A stretch of DNA of 64,000 bases from Streptomyces polyasparticus. GTDB lineage: Bacteria > Actinomycetota > Actinomycetes > Streptomycetales > Streptomycetaceae. The position numbers and the translations under genes are program-made. The stretch is taken from assembly GCF_014493765.1 (NCBI RefSeq), contig NZ_JACTVJ010000014.1, forward strand, positions 1-64,000, read 5' to 3'. The notes beneath the pieces are model-generated. The model was not told where the DNA came from. It ran no database searches and was given only the letters and a program-made list of their open reading frames with translations. Positions 8,345 to 16,367 of the stretch are shown here, in pieces (the stretch's first letter is position 1; every line of letters starts with the position of its first letter).

Positions 8345-8572
8345 TGCTCACTCCCTGCCCACGGAACCCGCGGAACCCGCGGGGCCTGCCGGGCCTGCCG
8401 GCCGCCGAGCCGCCGGGCCGCCGAGCCCACGCAACCCACCGACTGAGGGGTGTGGCGGCCGGAGCTGTGCACGCTGGTGCCCGGACAGTCCCCGCCCACC
8501 CGGGGGCCGAAGCCCTTCTCAGGCTACCGAGCCCCACTGACAACCACCCCCACAGCCACCGCCCCCGCCGCC

Positions 8573-9805
8573 CTACACCTTGGGCGCCGACGGCCCCCAG
8601 AGCCCGTCCTCCGTGAGCCCGAGCAGCTTGATCGCGTTCCCGCGCACCAGCTGGTCGACCACATCGGGCGCCAGGTGCCCCATCTGCGCCTCGCCGACCT
8701 CCTTCGACTTGGGCCAAGTCGAGTCGGAGTGCGGGTAGTCGGTCTCGTACAGGACGTTGTCCACGCCGATGTCATCCAGGTTGCGCAGCCCGAACGCGTC
8801 GTCGAAGAAGCACCCGTAGACATGCTCGGCGAAGAGCTCCGACGGCGGCCGGTGCACCTTGTCCGCGACACCGCCCCAGGCCCGGTTCTCCTCCCAGACC
8901 ACGTCCGCGCGCTCCAGGATGTACGGGATCCAGCCGATCTGGCCCTCCGCGTACATGATCTTGAGGTTGGGGAAGCGCTCGAACTTGCCGCTCATCAGCC
9001 AGTCGACCATCGAGAAGCAGCAGTTGGCGAAGGTGATCGTGGAGCCGACGGCGGGCGGGGCGTCCGCGGAGGTCGAGGGCATCTTCGACGAGGAGCCGAT
9101 GTGCATGGCGATGACCGTGCCGGTCTCGTTGCACGCCTCAAGGAACGGGTCCCACTCGTCGGTGTGGATCGACGGGAGGCCGAGGTGCGGAGGTATCTCG
9201 GAGAAGGCGACGGCCCTTACCCCGCGCGCGGCATTGCGCCGCACTTCCTCGGCGGCAAGTCGCGCGTCCCACAAGGGGATCAGGGTCAGCGGGATGAGCC
9301 GGCCCTTGGCGTCGGGCCCGCACCACTCCTCGACCATCCAGTCGTTGTACGCGCGCACGCCGAGCAGGCCGAGTTCGCGGTCCTTGGCCTCGGTGAAGGT
9401 CTGGCCGCAGAAGCGCGGGAAGGTCGGGAAGCAGACGGCGGACTGGACGTGGTTGACGTCCATGTCGGCGAGCCGCTCGGGCACGCTGAACGATCCGGGC
9501 CGCATCTGCTCGTACGTGATGACCTCGAGCTTGATCTCGTCGCGGGAGTAGCCGACGGCCGTGTCGAGTCGGGTCAGGGGGCGGTGCAGGTCCTCGTAGA
9601 CCCACCAGTCGCCTATCGGCCCGTCGTCTCCGGGTGCGCCCATCACCGGTGCGAACTTGCCGCCGAGGAAGGTCATTTCCTTCAGGGGCGCTCGTACGAT
9701 CCGGGGGCCGATGTCCTGGTACTTGGACGGGAGCCGGTCCCGCCAGACGTTGGGGGGCTCAACCGTGTGGTCGTCCACCGAGATGATCTTCGGGAAGGTC
9801 TCCAT
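8573..9805 (-). CDS. Amidohydrolase family protein (ACMSD-like TIM barrel), paralogue 1
   Basis: Metal-dependent TIM-barrel protein of the amidohydrolase-2 (PF04909-type) superfamily, 410 residues from the ATG at 9805. A longer frame upstream is rejected because it begins in a G/C hairpin and adds a low-complexity extension. Signatures are ISVDDHTVEPPNVW at the N-terminus, FPTFPRFCGQTF, EWCGPDAKGRLIPL, and YETDYPHSDSTWP near the C-terminus. The family contains decarboxylases and hydrolases of (cyclic) acids. It is closely similar to the protein at 61486-62703. A perfect operator (site 6) lies 21 bases upstream of the start. Confidence 0.85.
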   Translation of the reverse strand: METFPKIISVDDHTVEPPNVWRDRLPSKYQDIGPRIVRAPLKEMTFLGGKFAPVMGAPGDDGPIGDWWVYEDLHRPLTRLDTAVGYSRDEIKLEVITYEQMRPGSFSVPERLADMDVNHVQSAVCFPTFPRFCGQTFTEAKDRELGLLGVRAYNDWMVEEWCGPDAKGRLIPLTLIPLWDARLAAEEVRRNAARGVRAVAFSEIPPHLGLPSIHTDEWDPFLEACNETGTVIAMHIGSSSKMPSTSADAPPAVGSTITFANCCFSMVDWLMSGKFERFPNLKIMYAEGQIGWIPYILERADVVWEENRAWGGVADKVHRPPSELFAEHVYGCFFDDAFGLRNLDDIGVDNVLYETDYPHSDSTWPKSKEVGEAQMGHLAPDVVDQLVRGNAIKLLGLTEDGLWGPSAPKV

Positions 9806-9826
9806 GTTCACCACGGTAGCTGGTAT

Positions 9827-9841
9827 CTGACGGATCGTCAG
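9827..9841. promoter_or_regulatory. CTGACG-N3-CGTCAG operator, site 6
   Basis: CTGACGGATCGTCAG, perfect inverted repeat in the promoter of amidohydrolase paralogue 1. Confidence 0.8.
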
Positions 9842-9883
9842 CTCTCTGGACGGGGCATCCTTTGGGGGTGGGCGTTCAAGAGT

Positions 9884-9983
9884 CGGGGGCTCCGCCCCCG
9901 GACCCCCGGGGCCAAGTGTGGTGGGCGTGGATGTTTTTGGGATGTGAGCTAATCGCGGGTGTGGGGGCTGCGCCCCCACACCC
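9884..9983. repeat. G/C palindromes between amidohydrolase and afsR promoters
   Basis: CGGGGGCTCCGCCCCCG (9884-9900) and GGGTGTGGGGGC-TGC-GCCCCCACACCC (9957-9983, a 12-bp stem). They resemble the core of the dispersed palindromic element also seen near 21.95, 29.7 and 54.7 kb. They separate two divergent genes, so they are not simple gene-end terminators. Confidence 0.6.
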
Positions 9984-10069
9984 CGCCAAGGCAGACTGGT
10001 CCAGGCGACTCCCGCCCACCTGACGGGAGTTACCCAAATCGGGGCATAACAGGGGCCAGGGGGACCACG

Positions 10070-13000
10070 ATGGACGGTGTACCGCGCGTGCCGGCCCAGC
10101 GGCGCCCGGGGGCCGCGTCGCAGGGACAGGCGCAGGCGCAGGGCAGTTCACGACAGCCGGGGGCACCGGGCGTCACGGTGGCACCGGACGTCACTGGAGC
10201 GCCGGGCGTCACGGAGGCACCGGACATCACGGGAGCACCGGAAGCACCTGAAGTGTCAGAAGTGTCAGAAGTGTCAGAAGCACCGCAAATCACGACACCG
10301 CTCCAGTTCGGCCTGCTCGGACCCGTGCGCGCCTGGCGCGGTGGTGATCCGCTGCCGACCGGGTCGCCGCAGCAGCGCGCCCTGCTCGCGGCGCTGCTGC
10401 TGCGCCAGGGGCGCACGGCCACGGCGGCCGAGCTGATCGATGGCATCTGGGGCGAGGAGCCGCCGTCGCAGGCGCTGGCCGCGCTGCGTACGTATGCCTC
10501 CAGGCTGCGCAAGATCCTCGGCCCCGACTCCCTGGCCAGCGAGGCCGGCGGCTATGCGATCCGGTACACGGGCGACGCGCTCGACCTCACCCTCGCCGAG
10601 GAGCTGTGGGCGGAGGCCGAGCAGGCGCGCGGCGCGGGCGATCTGTGCCAGGCGCGGGCGCTGATCAACAAGCTGCTGGGCCTGTGGGACGGCGAACCGC
10701 TCGCCAATGTCCCCGGCCCGTACGCGCAGACACAGCGCGCCCGGATCGAGGAGTGGCGGCTGCAGATCCTCGAGGCCCGCCTCGACATGGACCTGGAGCA
10801 GGGCTGCCACGCGGAGGCCGTCTCGGAGCTGACGGCGCTCACCGCCGCGCACCCGCTGCGGGAGCGGCTGCGCGAGCTGCTGATGCTGGCCCTCTACCGC
10901 AGCGGACGCCAGGCGGAGGCGCTCGCGGTGTACGACGACACGCGCCGCCTCCTCGCCGAGGAACTGGGCGTCGACCCACGCCCGGGTCTCGCCGAGCTGC
11001 ACCAGCGAATACTCCAGGCGGACCCGGGCCTCGCGGAACCGGCGGCGCCGTTGGCGCAGCCGGCGGCCGCGTCCGTGAAACCCGCCCAACTCCCGGCCAC
11101 GGTCGCCGACTTCACGGGCCGCGCATCCTTCGTGACGGAGCTCAGCGAGGTGCTCTCGACGGCCGAGGGCAGAGTCATGGCCGTCAGCGCCGTCGCAGGC
11201 ATCGGCGGAGTCGGCAAGACGACCCTCGCCGTACACGTCGCGCATGCGGCCCGGGTGTACTTCCCCGACGGACAGTTGTACGTCGACCTGCAGGGCGCAG
11301 GCCCTCGGTGCGCGGAACCCGAAACGGTTCTCGGGGCCTTTCTGCGAGCGCTCGGCACGCCCGACTCCTCGATTCCGGAGACGCTGGACGAGCGGGCGGC
11401 GCTGTTCCGGTCGGTGCTCGACGGGCGGCGGGTACTCGTGCTCCTCGACAACGCGCGCGACGCGGCGCAGGTCCGCCCGCTGCTGCCGGGCGCTCCCGGG
11501 TGCGCGGCGCTCGTCACCTCCCGCAACCGGATGGTGGACCTCGCGGGCGCCCACCTGGTGGACCTGGATGTGATGTCCCCGGAGGAGGCGCTCCTGCTCT
11601 TCACGCGGATAGTCGGCGAGGAACGTGTCGCCGCCGAGCGCGAGGCTGCACTCGACGTCGTCGCGGCCTGCGGATTCCTGCCGCTGGCCATCCGTATCGC
11701 CGCATCGCGCCTGGCATCGCGGCGTACCTGGACCGTCTCGGTCCTCGCGGCCAAGCTCGCCGACGAGCGAGGACGGCTGGACGAACTACGGGCCGGCGAC
11801 CTCGCCGTCACGGCCACCTTCGAGCTGGGCTACGGGCAGCTGGAGCCGGCCCAGGCCCGGGCCTTTCGGCTGCTGGGCCTCGCGGACGGCCCCGACATCT
11901 CGCTGGCCGCGGCCGCGGCCGTCCTCGACCTGCCGCAGGACGAGACCGAGGACCTCCTCGAATCCCTGGTGGACACCTCTCTCCTCGAATCCGCAGCGCC
12001 CGGCCGCTACCGCTACCACGATCTCGTACGCCTCTACGCGCGTTCCTGCGCCGAGCGCGACGAGCAGCCGCCGAGCGAGCGGACCGCCGCCCTGTCACGG
12101 CTGCTCGACTTCTACCTGGCCACCGCCGCTGCGGTGTACGCGATCGAGCGCCCGGGCGATCGCCTGGTGGACCACCTCTCGCGCACGGGTGGCTCCGGGC
12201 TCCGCTTCAAGGACCGCGGCAAGGCCCTGGACTGGCTGTTCGCCGAAGCAGGATGCCTGCTGGCCTGTGTGCAGCAGTCCGCAGGTGGCGGCATGTCCCG
12301 TCGGGCCGCGGATCTCCTGATGGCAGCGGTGGACCTGGCCGAATCAGGCGTCAACGCACGCAGGTACGAGGCGGCGGCCGTCGCGGTGGCGGACGCGGCC
12401 GCACTGTCGGGGGACGCTCCGGCCGAGGCCCGCGCCCGCACGTTTCTCGCCCATGTGCTCAGCGTCGGCGGAAGGTTCGGCGAGTCGGAGCGAGCAGCCG
12501 TCCGCGCCTATGAACTCGGCCGGACCGTCGGTGACCCGGTCGTGCTCAGCCGGGTGCCCAACCAGCTGGGCATCATCGCCCTCTACCAGCACCGGTACGA
12601 GGAGGCGCAATCCTGTCTGCGCGAGGCCATCTCCGCGTTCCGCGCCGATTCCAACGCGCCGGGCGAGGCCAGCGCGATGTGCAACCTGTCGCGGGTGCAG
12701 CTGGAGCTCGACCAGACGGAGAGCGCCGTCGAGCTCGCCCGCCAAGGCGTGCAGATCTATGCGGACCTCGGTGCGCTGCTGCGCATTGCCAATGCCCGGT
12801 ACGCGCTCGGTATGGCGCTCACCCGCGCCGGCCGCCCGGCTGAGGCGCTGGCCGAACTCACCGGTGCATCAGGCACCTTCCGCGAGAGCCGACAGCCGTT
12901 GTGGGAGGGGATGGTCCACTACCGCATGGCGGAAGCCCATCTCGCCGCCGGCCGTCCGGCCCAGGCCGCGGCCCACGCGGAGCAGGCCATGGCGCTGCGC

Positions 13001-13183
13001 GGAATCGGTGGGGAGTGGCGGCGCGGAACCATGCTGACGGTCCTGGGCCGGGCGCTGTCCGGCATCGGGCAGACCGTGCGCGCCCGTGCCTGCTGGTACG
13101 AAGCCCTCACGCTCTTCGAGCAGTTGGGCTCGCCGGAGACGGCTGAGGTCAAGGAGCTTCTGTCCACGGTCGCGGCCGCGTAG
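10070..13183 (+). CDS. afsR: AfsR, SARP-family global regulator with NB-ARC and TPR domains
   Basis: DNA-binding pleiotropic activator of antibiotic production, 1037 residues against 993 in S. coelicolor. The order is: a Ser/Ala/Glu-rich N-terminal tail with EVS repeats; an OmpR-type winged helix beginning FGLLGPVRAW (about 85-175); a bacterial transcriptional activation domain (about 180-325); an NB-ARC ATPase with P-loop GIGGVGKT at 377-384; and C-terminal TPR repeats. It matches AfsR beyond generic SARPs: start MDGVPRVP, LPTGSPQQRALLAALLL, and DLAVTATFELGYGQLEPAQ. ATG 10070 follows AGGGGGA; the extra length lies mainly in the tail. In S. coelicolor it is phosphorylated by AfsK and activates afsS, the next gene here. 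Confidence 0.92.
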   Translation: MDGVPRVPAQRRPGAASQGQAQAQGSSRQPGAPGVTVAPDVTGAPGVTEAPDITGAPEAPEVSEVSEVSEAPQITTPLQFGLLGPVRAWRGGDPLPTGSPQQRALLAALLLRQGRTATAAELIDGIWGEEPPSQALAALRTYASRLRKILGPDSLASEAGGYAIRYTGDALDLTLAEELWAEAEQARGAGDLCQARALINKLLGLWDGEPLANVPGPYAQTQRARIEEWRLQILEARLDMDLEQGCHAEAVSELTALTAAHPLRERLRELLMLALYRSGRQAEALAVYDDTRRLLAEELGVDPRPGLAELHQRILQADPGLAEPAAPLAQPAAASVKPAQLPATVADFTGRASFVTELSEVLSTAEGRVMAVSAVAGIGGVGKTTLAVHVAHAARVYFPDGQLYVDLQGAGPRCAEPETVLGAFLRALGTPDSSIPETLDERAALFRSVLDGRRVLVLLDNARDAAQVRPLLPGAPGCAALVTSRNRMVDLAGAHLVDLDVMSPEEALLLFTRIVGEERVAAEREAALDVVAACGFLPLAIRIAASRLASRRTWTVSVLAAKLADERGRLDELRAGDLAVTATFELGYGQLEPAQARAFRLLGLADGPDISLAAAAAVLDLPQDETEDLLESLVDTSLLESAAPGRYRYHDLVRLYARSCAERDEQPPSERTAALSRLLDFYLATAAAVYAIERPGDRLVDHLSRTGGSGLRFKDRGKALDWLFAEAGCLLACVQQSAGGGMSRRAADLLMAAVDLAESGVNARRYEAAAVAVADAAALSGDAPAEARARTFLAHVLSVGGRFGESERAAVRAYELGRTVGDPVVLSRVPNQLGIIALYQHRYEEAQSCLREAISAFRADSNAPGEASAMCNLSRVQLELDQTESAVELARQGVQIYADLGALLRIANARYALGMALTRAGRPAEALAELTGASGTFRESRQPLWEGMVHYRMAEAHLAAGRPAQAAAHAEQAMALRGIGGEWRRGTMLTVLGRALSGIGQTVRARACWYEALTLFEQLGSPETAEVKELLSTVAAA

Positions 13184-13200
13184 CAGGGCCCGGACAGGCC

Positions 13201-13222
13201 GTTCATCAATCGTTTATCGCCG
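13201..13222 (+). promoter_or_regulatory. Candidate AfsR/PhoP box upstream of afsS
   Basis: Two adjacent 11-base direct repeats, GTTCATCAATC (13201-13211) and GTTTATCGCCG (13212-13222). This matches the format of Streptomyces PHO boxes and the overlapping AfsR site reported at the afsS promoter. It starts 17 bases after the afsR stop and lies about 160 bases before afsS. A TAAGGT at 13290 could be a -10 element but is far from the box, so promoter geometry is unresolved. Confidence 0.55.
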
Positions 13223-13307
13223 CGCGGGACTCTTTGGGGGTCGATCCGTCGCGTCGGGGGGCAGACGGATCAACCACAGAGCCGCGCACTAAGGTGAGCG
13301 GCCCATT

Positions 13308-13351
13308 GCCAACCGTCCGGCGGTCCTCGGGGGAGTCGCCGGACGGTTGGC
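13308..13351 (+). other. Long hairpin in the afsS leader
   Basis: GCCAACCGTCCGGCG (13308-13322) pairs perfectly with 13337-13351 (15-bp stem, 14-base loop). It is either the afsR terminator or an attenuator in the afsS 5'-UTR. It is followed by GTCACCGTCC instead of a U-tract. Confidence 0.6.
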
Positions 13352-13382
13352 GTCACCGTCCGTACTCAGGGGAGCCACGCAC

Positions 13383-13547
13383 ATGAGCGACGAGAAGACC
13401 ACCGAGCCCGTCATAGCCCAGCCGGACGACGAGCACGCAAGCGCGCCCAAGCCGCTGGACGAGCACGCCAGTTCGCCGAAGCCGACCGATGAGCACGCGA
13501 GTGCGCCGTCGCCGCAGGACGAGCACGCGAGCTCCGAGGAAGTCTAG
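13383..13547 (+). CDS. afsS: AfsS, small repeat activator of secondary metabolism
   Basis: 54-residue acidic protein beginning MSDEKTTEPVIAQPDDEHAS. It contains four copies of a DEHAS unit spaced ten residues apart (DEHASAPKPL, DEHASSPKPT, DEHASAPSPQ, DEHASSEEV). AfsS of S. coelicolor (63 residues) is built of similar D-x-HAS repeats, once compared with a sigma-factor segment, which explains the name sigma-like protein in databases. It lies directly downstream of afsR in the same orientation, as in S. coelicolor. ATG 13383 follows AGGGGAG. It is predicted to be cytoplasmic, with no signal peptide. Confidence 0.85.
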   Translation: MSDEKTTEPVIAQPDDEHASAPKPLDEHASSPKPTDEHASAPSPQDEHASSEEV

Positions 13548-13568
13548 AAACTCACTCCTTACGGGGGA

Positions 13569-13611
13569 TCGGCCGCGGCAGTGCGGAGGGGGAGCCCACT
13601 GCCGCGGCCGA
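13569..13611 (+). terminator. Hairpin terminator after afsS
   Basis: TCGGCCGCGGCAGTG (13569-13583) pairs perfectly with 13597-13611 (15 bp). Confidence 0.75.
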
Positions 13612-13634
13612 CGCATTTCCGGAGAAAGCGCACA

Positions 13635-13659
13635 GTTCACGCCAATCTATGGCGTGAAC
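13635..13659. promoter_or_regulatory. Perfect inverted repeat upstream of the secreted repeat protein gene
   Basis: GTTCACGCC-AATCTAT-GGCGTGAAC, 9-bp arms with a seven-base A/T-rich spacer, about 80 bases before the start codon. The surroundings are less G/C-rich than average, as expected for a promoter. The binding protein is unknown. Confidence 0.55.
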
Positions 13660-13738
13660 ACTTCAATCTGTCGCACTCCAGTTCGTATTCGCCCTAGCCT
13701 CCTTGCCGTTGGAGATCCGCAACGAGCCAGGAGCCAGG

Positions 13739-13945
13739 ATGAACCGCGCAAAGAAGGTCGCCGCCACCCTCGCCATCGCCACCGTGTTCAGCGGTATCGC
13801 GGGCCCCGCCTTCGCCGACGAGCACGCGACCATCGTCACGCCGCTGGACAGCCACGCGGGCGCCACGCCCCTGGACAGCCACGCAGGCACCGCACCCCTG
13901 GACAGCCACGCAGGCGCCACGCCGCTCGACAGCCACGCAGGCTGA
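13739..13945 (+). CDS. Secreted AfsS-like tandem-repeat small protein
   Basis: 68-residue protein with an N-terminal signal peptide: MNRAKK, a hydrophobic stretch AATLAIATVFSGIAG, and a likely cleavage after AFA. The mature part begins DEHAT and then contains four PLDSHAG units nine residues apart. The D-E/S-HA motif matches the repeats in AfsS, 190 bases upstream, so it looks like an exported paralogue or a fusion of a signal peptide to AfsS-type repeats. ATG 13739 follows AGGAG; earlier frames lack a ribosome site. It has its own promoter region (inverted repeat at 13635) and a strong terminator. No function can be assigned. Confidence 0.8.
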   Translation: MNRAKKVAATLAIATVFSGIAGPAFADEHATIVTPLDSHAGATPLDSHAGTAPLDSHAGATPLDSHAG

Positions 13946-13962
13946 CCCGACCAGCACTCCAC

Positions 13963-13999
13963 GCGCGAAGGCCCGGGCACACCGCCCGGGCCTTCGCGC
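13963..13999. terminator. Strong bidirectional terminator
   Basis: GCGCGAAGGCCCGGGC (13963-13978) pairs perfectly with 13984-13999 (16-bp stem, five-base loop), between convergent genes. Confidence 0.85.
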
Positions 14000-14014
14000 G
14001 CCCCCGGCACCCCC

Positions 14015-14977
14015 TCACCCGGCAAGGAACCCCTCGATCAACTCCAGCCACCGCGCGGGCTGTTCAGCGAACGGCAGGTGCCCCGTGGCGAGTTCGGCCA
14101 CGCGGGCACCGGGAATCGCCGCCGCGAGCTCCCGCTGGAGCGCCGGCGCGACCAGCTCGTCCTGCGCGGTGACGATCACGAGCGTCGGCACCGCGATCGC
14201 CGCGAGTTCCCCGCTCACGTCGGCCCGCCGTACGAGGTCGACCTGGGCGCCGGTGCCCGCCGGGATCGTGGGCGCCACCTGCGCGACAGCGTCCTGGACC
14301 TGCTGCGGCGCAAGGGAGTTGAGGGCAGGGGCGCTGAACGCGAGCAGCGTCAGGTACTGCGCGAGCAGCTCGTGCCGGCCCGACGCATGGAGCTCCTGCC
14401 AGATCCTGGCGGCCAGTTCGGTACGGGTGTCCGCACGCGCGAAGGTGGCGCTGAGAACCAGCGCGCGCACACGCTCCGGGTGGCGCACGGCCGCCCGCAC
14501 CGCCACCGGACCGCCGAGCGAGTAGCCGGACAGGGCGAAGGTGTCGAGGCCTTCGGCGTCCGCCGCCGCGACCAGCTGGTCCGCCAACTCGTCCAGCGAC
14601 AGCGGATGTCCGGCAAGCGGCGTGTCCCCCGCGCCCGGATAGTCGACGCCGACCACCGTGTGCCGGGCCGCGAGCCCGTCCAGGATCGGACCGTAGTTGG
14701 CCTCGATGCCGCCCCCGGCGCCATGCGCGAGCAGCAGCCCCGGGCCGGAGCCGCGAACCGTCCGGGCATAGAGGCCGGACGGAGCGGACCGAGCGGACTG
14801 ACCGGGCTGAGCGGACTGACCAGCCTGGGCGGGCTGAGCAGGCTGAGCGGACTGGGCGGGCTGGCCGGACCGAGCGGAAGCGGACTGGCCGGGCTGAGCA
14901 GGCTGAGCGGACTGGGCGGGCTGGCCGGACCGAGCGGAAGCGGACTGGCCGGGCTGAGCGGACTGTGCGGTGGTCAT
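14015..14977 (-). CDS. Alpha/beta hydrolase with a repetitive Gln/Pro/Ser-rich N-terminal extension
   Basis: 320-residue alpha/beta hydrolase. After about 70 low-complexity residues the fold begins GLYARTVRGSGPGLLLAHGAGGG (oxyanion HG). The nucleophile elbow is GYSLGGP, the acid is in TAQDELVAP, and the histidine is in ATGHLPFAE. The extension is encoded by an exact 60-base direct repeat (14831-14890 and 14891-14950), giving two SAQPAQPGQSASARSG units. The ATG at 14977 follows GGAGAG and is preferred over the ATG six codons upstream. It diverges from a TetR gene, with two palindromic operators between them, so it is probably that repressor's target. Substrate unknown. Confidence 0.8.
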   Translation of the reverse strand: MTTAQSAQPGQSASARSGQPAQSAQPAQPGQSASARSGQPAQSAQPAQPAQAGQSAQPGQSARSAPSGLYARTVRGSGPGLLLAHGAGGGIEANYGPILDGLAARHTVVGVDYPGAGDTPLAGHPLSLDELADQLVAAADAEGLDTFALSGYSLGGPVAVRAAVRHPERVRALVLSATFARADTRTELAARIWQELHASGRHELLAQYLTLLAFSAPALNSLAPQQVQDAVAQVAPTIPAGTGAQVDLVRRADVSGELAAIAVPTLVIVTAQDELVAPALQRELAAAIPGARVAELATGHLPFAEQPARWLELIEGFLAG

Positions 14978-15001
14978 GGCTCTCTCCTGGATCACAGGCT
15001 G

Positions 15002-15019
15002 CTTTAGCGATCGCTAAAG
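15002..15019. promoter_or_regulatory. TetR operator (perfect), hydrolase side
   Basis: CTTTAGCGATCGCTAAAG, an 18-bp perfect palindrome 24 bases upstream of the hydrolase start. Confidence 0.8.
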
Positions 15020-15047
15020 GCCGACGAGCCAGACCGTAACAGAGCAT

Positions 15048-15065
15048 CTTTAGTGACCGCTACAG
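15048..15065. promoter_or_regulatory. TetR operator (imperfect), regulator side
   Basis: CTTTAGTGACCGCTACAG, matching the site at 15002 in 15 of 18 bases, 21 bases upstream of the TetR start. The pair suggests autoregulation plus control of the divergent hydrolase. Confidence 0.75.
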
Positions 15066-15086
15066 ATCCCCGGGTACGATGCCCCC

Positions 15087-15728
15087 ATGCCACCGAACCG
15101 CGCACCCGAAAGCCCCGGGCGCTCCCCCGAGGCCTCTCCGCACCGCGCCCATCACCGCTCCCGCCGCGCCTTCGACCGGGACGAGGCACTGGCCGTGGCA
15201 CTGCGGGAGTTCTGGACGTACGGCTACGAGACGACCTCGATCGCCTCGCTCACCAAGGCCATGGGGATCAACCCGCCCAGCCTGTACGCGGCCTTCGGCG
15301 ACAAGCGGCAGCTGTTCGGCGAGGCGGTGCGGCTCTACCGGCGCGGGCACGGGCGGCAGCTGCCGGACGGCCCGGACGCGCGGTCCGCGATCGAGGAGAT
15401 GCTGCACCACCTCGCCGCCGACTACACCGACCCCTCCCATCCGCCCGGCTGCCTGATCATCACGGCGGCGGCGAACTGCGGACCCGGTGCACAGGAGGTG
15501 AAGGCCGAGCTGCGCGCCTTGCGCGAGGCGACCAAGGAGGCGATCGCGGTACGGATCCGGCGGGACGTCGAGGACGGACGGCTGCCGGCGGGCACGGACG
15601 CCCAAGCGCTCGGCACGTTCTACGCGGCGGTCGTCCAGGGCATGAACCAGCAGGCCTGCGACGGGGCGTCGCAGGAGGCGCTCGAGTCGGTCGCGGCGGC
15701 GGCGATGCGGGCCTGGCCCCGGGACTGA
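15087..15728 (+). CDS. TetR/AcrR-family transcriptional repressor
   Basis: 213-residue repressor. The N-terminal helix-turn-helix region includes FDRDEALAVALREFWTYGYETTSIASL and PPSLYAAFGDKRQLFGEAV, with the usual TetR recognition-helix ending. The C-terminal domain contains PPGCLIITAAANCG, typical of the group related to short-chain or quinone-responsive TetR proteins. It is transcribed divergently from the alpha/beta hydrolase, and the intergenic region carries two CTTTAGCGATCGCTAAAG-type operators. Local autoregulation is therefore likely, and this protein is an unlikely binder of the CTGACG sites. Ligand unknown. Confidence 0.88.
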   Translation: MPPNRAPESPGRSPEASPHRAHHRSRRAFDRDEALAVALREFWTYGYETTSIASLTKAMGINPPSLYAAFGDKRQLFGEAVRLYRRGHGRQLPDGPDARSAIEEMLHHLAADYTDPSHPPGCLIITAAANCGPGAQEVKAELRALREATKEAIAVRIRRDVEDGRLPAGTDAQALGTFYAAVVQGMNQQACDGASQEALESVAAAAMRAWPRD

Positions 15729-15857
15729 GCGCGCGAGACCGAACGCGCCCGCCCTCCCCCACGCACCCGCCGCGCCATCCCGTCACCCCCGCGCTCCCCT
15801 GCGCACCCGCCCCGAAATCCCATTGCCCCCGCCGCCCGCGCCCATCAGGATGCCCTG

Positions 15858-16256
15858 ATGACCTCACGCATCCGCCACATCACCATCGACAGCCACAACC
15901 CCTACAGCCAGGCCCAGTTCTGGGCCGAGGCGCTCGGCGGGAAGCTGAGTGACGAGGACAATCCGGGGGATCCCGAGGCGATCGTCGAGCACGCAGGGGA
16001 CACGATCCTGTTCGTGACCGTCCCCGAGGGCAAGACGATCAAGAATCGCGTCCACCTCGACATCCAGCCCACCGACCGCACCCGCGACGAAGAGGTCGAG
16101 CGGCTGATCGCGCTCGGCGCGACGCTCGCGAGCGACATGCGGCGGCCGAACGGCAGGGGCTGGCAGACCCTCTGCGACCCCGAGGGCAACGAGTTCTGCG
16201 TCGAGCCGAGCCAGGCCGAGATCGACAGGATCCGCGCCGCGCAGGCCGACTCCTAG
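15858..16256 (+). CDS. VOC-superfamily (glyoxalase-like) protein
   Basis: 132-residue single-domain vicinal-oxygen-chelate protein. It starts with the paired strand ITIDSHNPYSQAQFWAEALGG and ends with the CDPEGNEFCVEP motif, in which the glutamate is a usual metal ligand. Family members range from lyases to antibiotic-binding proteins and no substrate is indicated. It starts 130 bases after the TetR gene in the same direction. The gap contains only C-rich sequence. Confidence 0.8.
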   Translation: MTSRIRHITIDSHNPYSQAQFWAEALGGKLSDEDNPGDPEAIVEHAGDTILFVTVPEGKTIKNRVHLDIQPTDRTRDEEVERLIALGATLASDMRRPNGRGWQTLCDPEGNEFCVEPSQAEIDRIRAAQADS

Positions 16257-16367
16257 CCACCCGGCCCGCAAAGCCCTCACCCGCCCGCGAAGCCTCTGCC
16301 CGGCCCGCAGGCGCTTGCCCACCCCCGAAGCCCCCCGCCCCGCCGGCGCTCGCCCGCGCACCTGCCC

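Noticed and set aside
9959-10069. Upstream extension of afsR by 37 codons
   Set aside because: It begins inside a G/C hairpin, has no ribosome site, and the ATG at 10070 has a good one and matches the known AfsR N-terminus.
13383-13945. AfsS and its secreted neighbour as precursors of a ribosomally made modified peptide
   Set aside because: No modification, protease or transporter gene is nearby, and the first gene is adequately explained as afsS.
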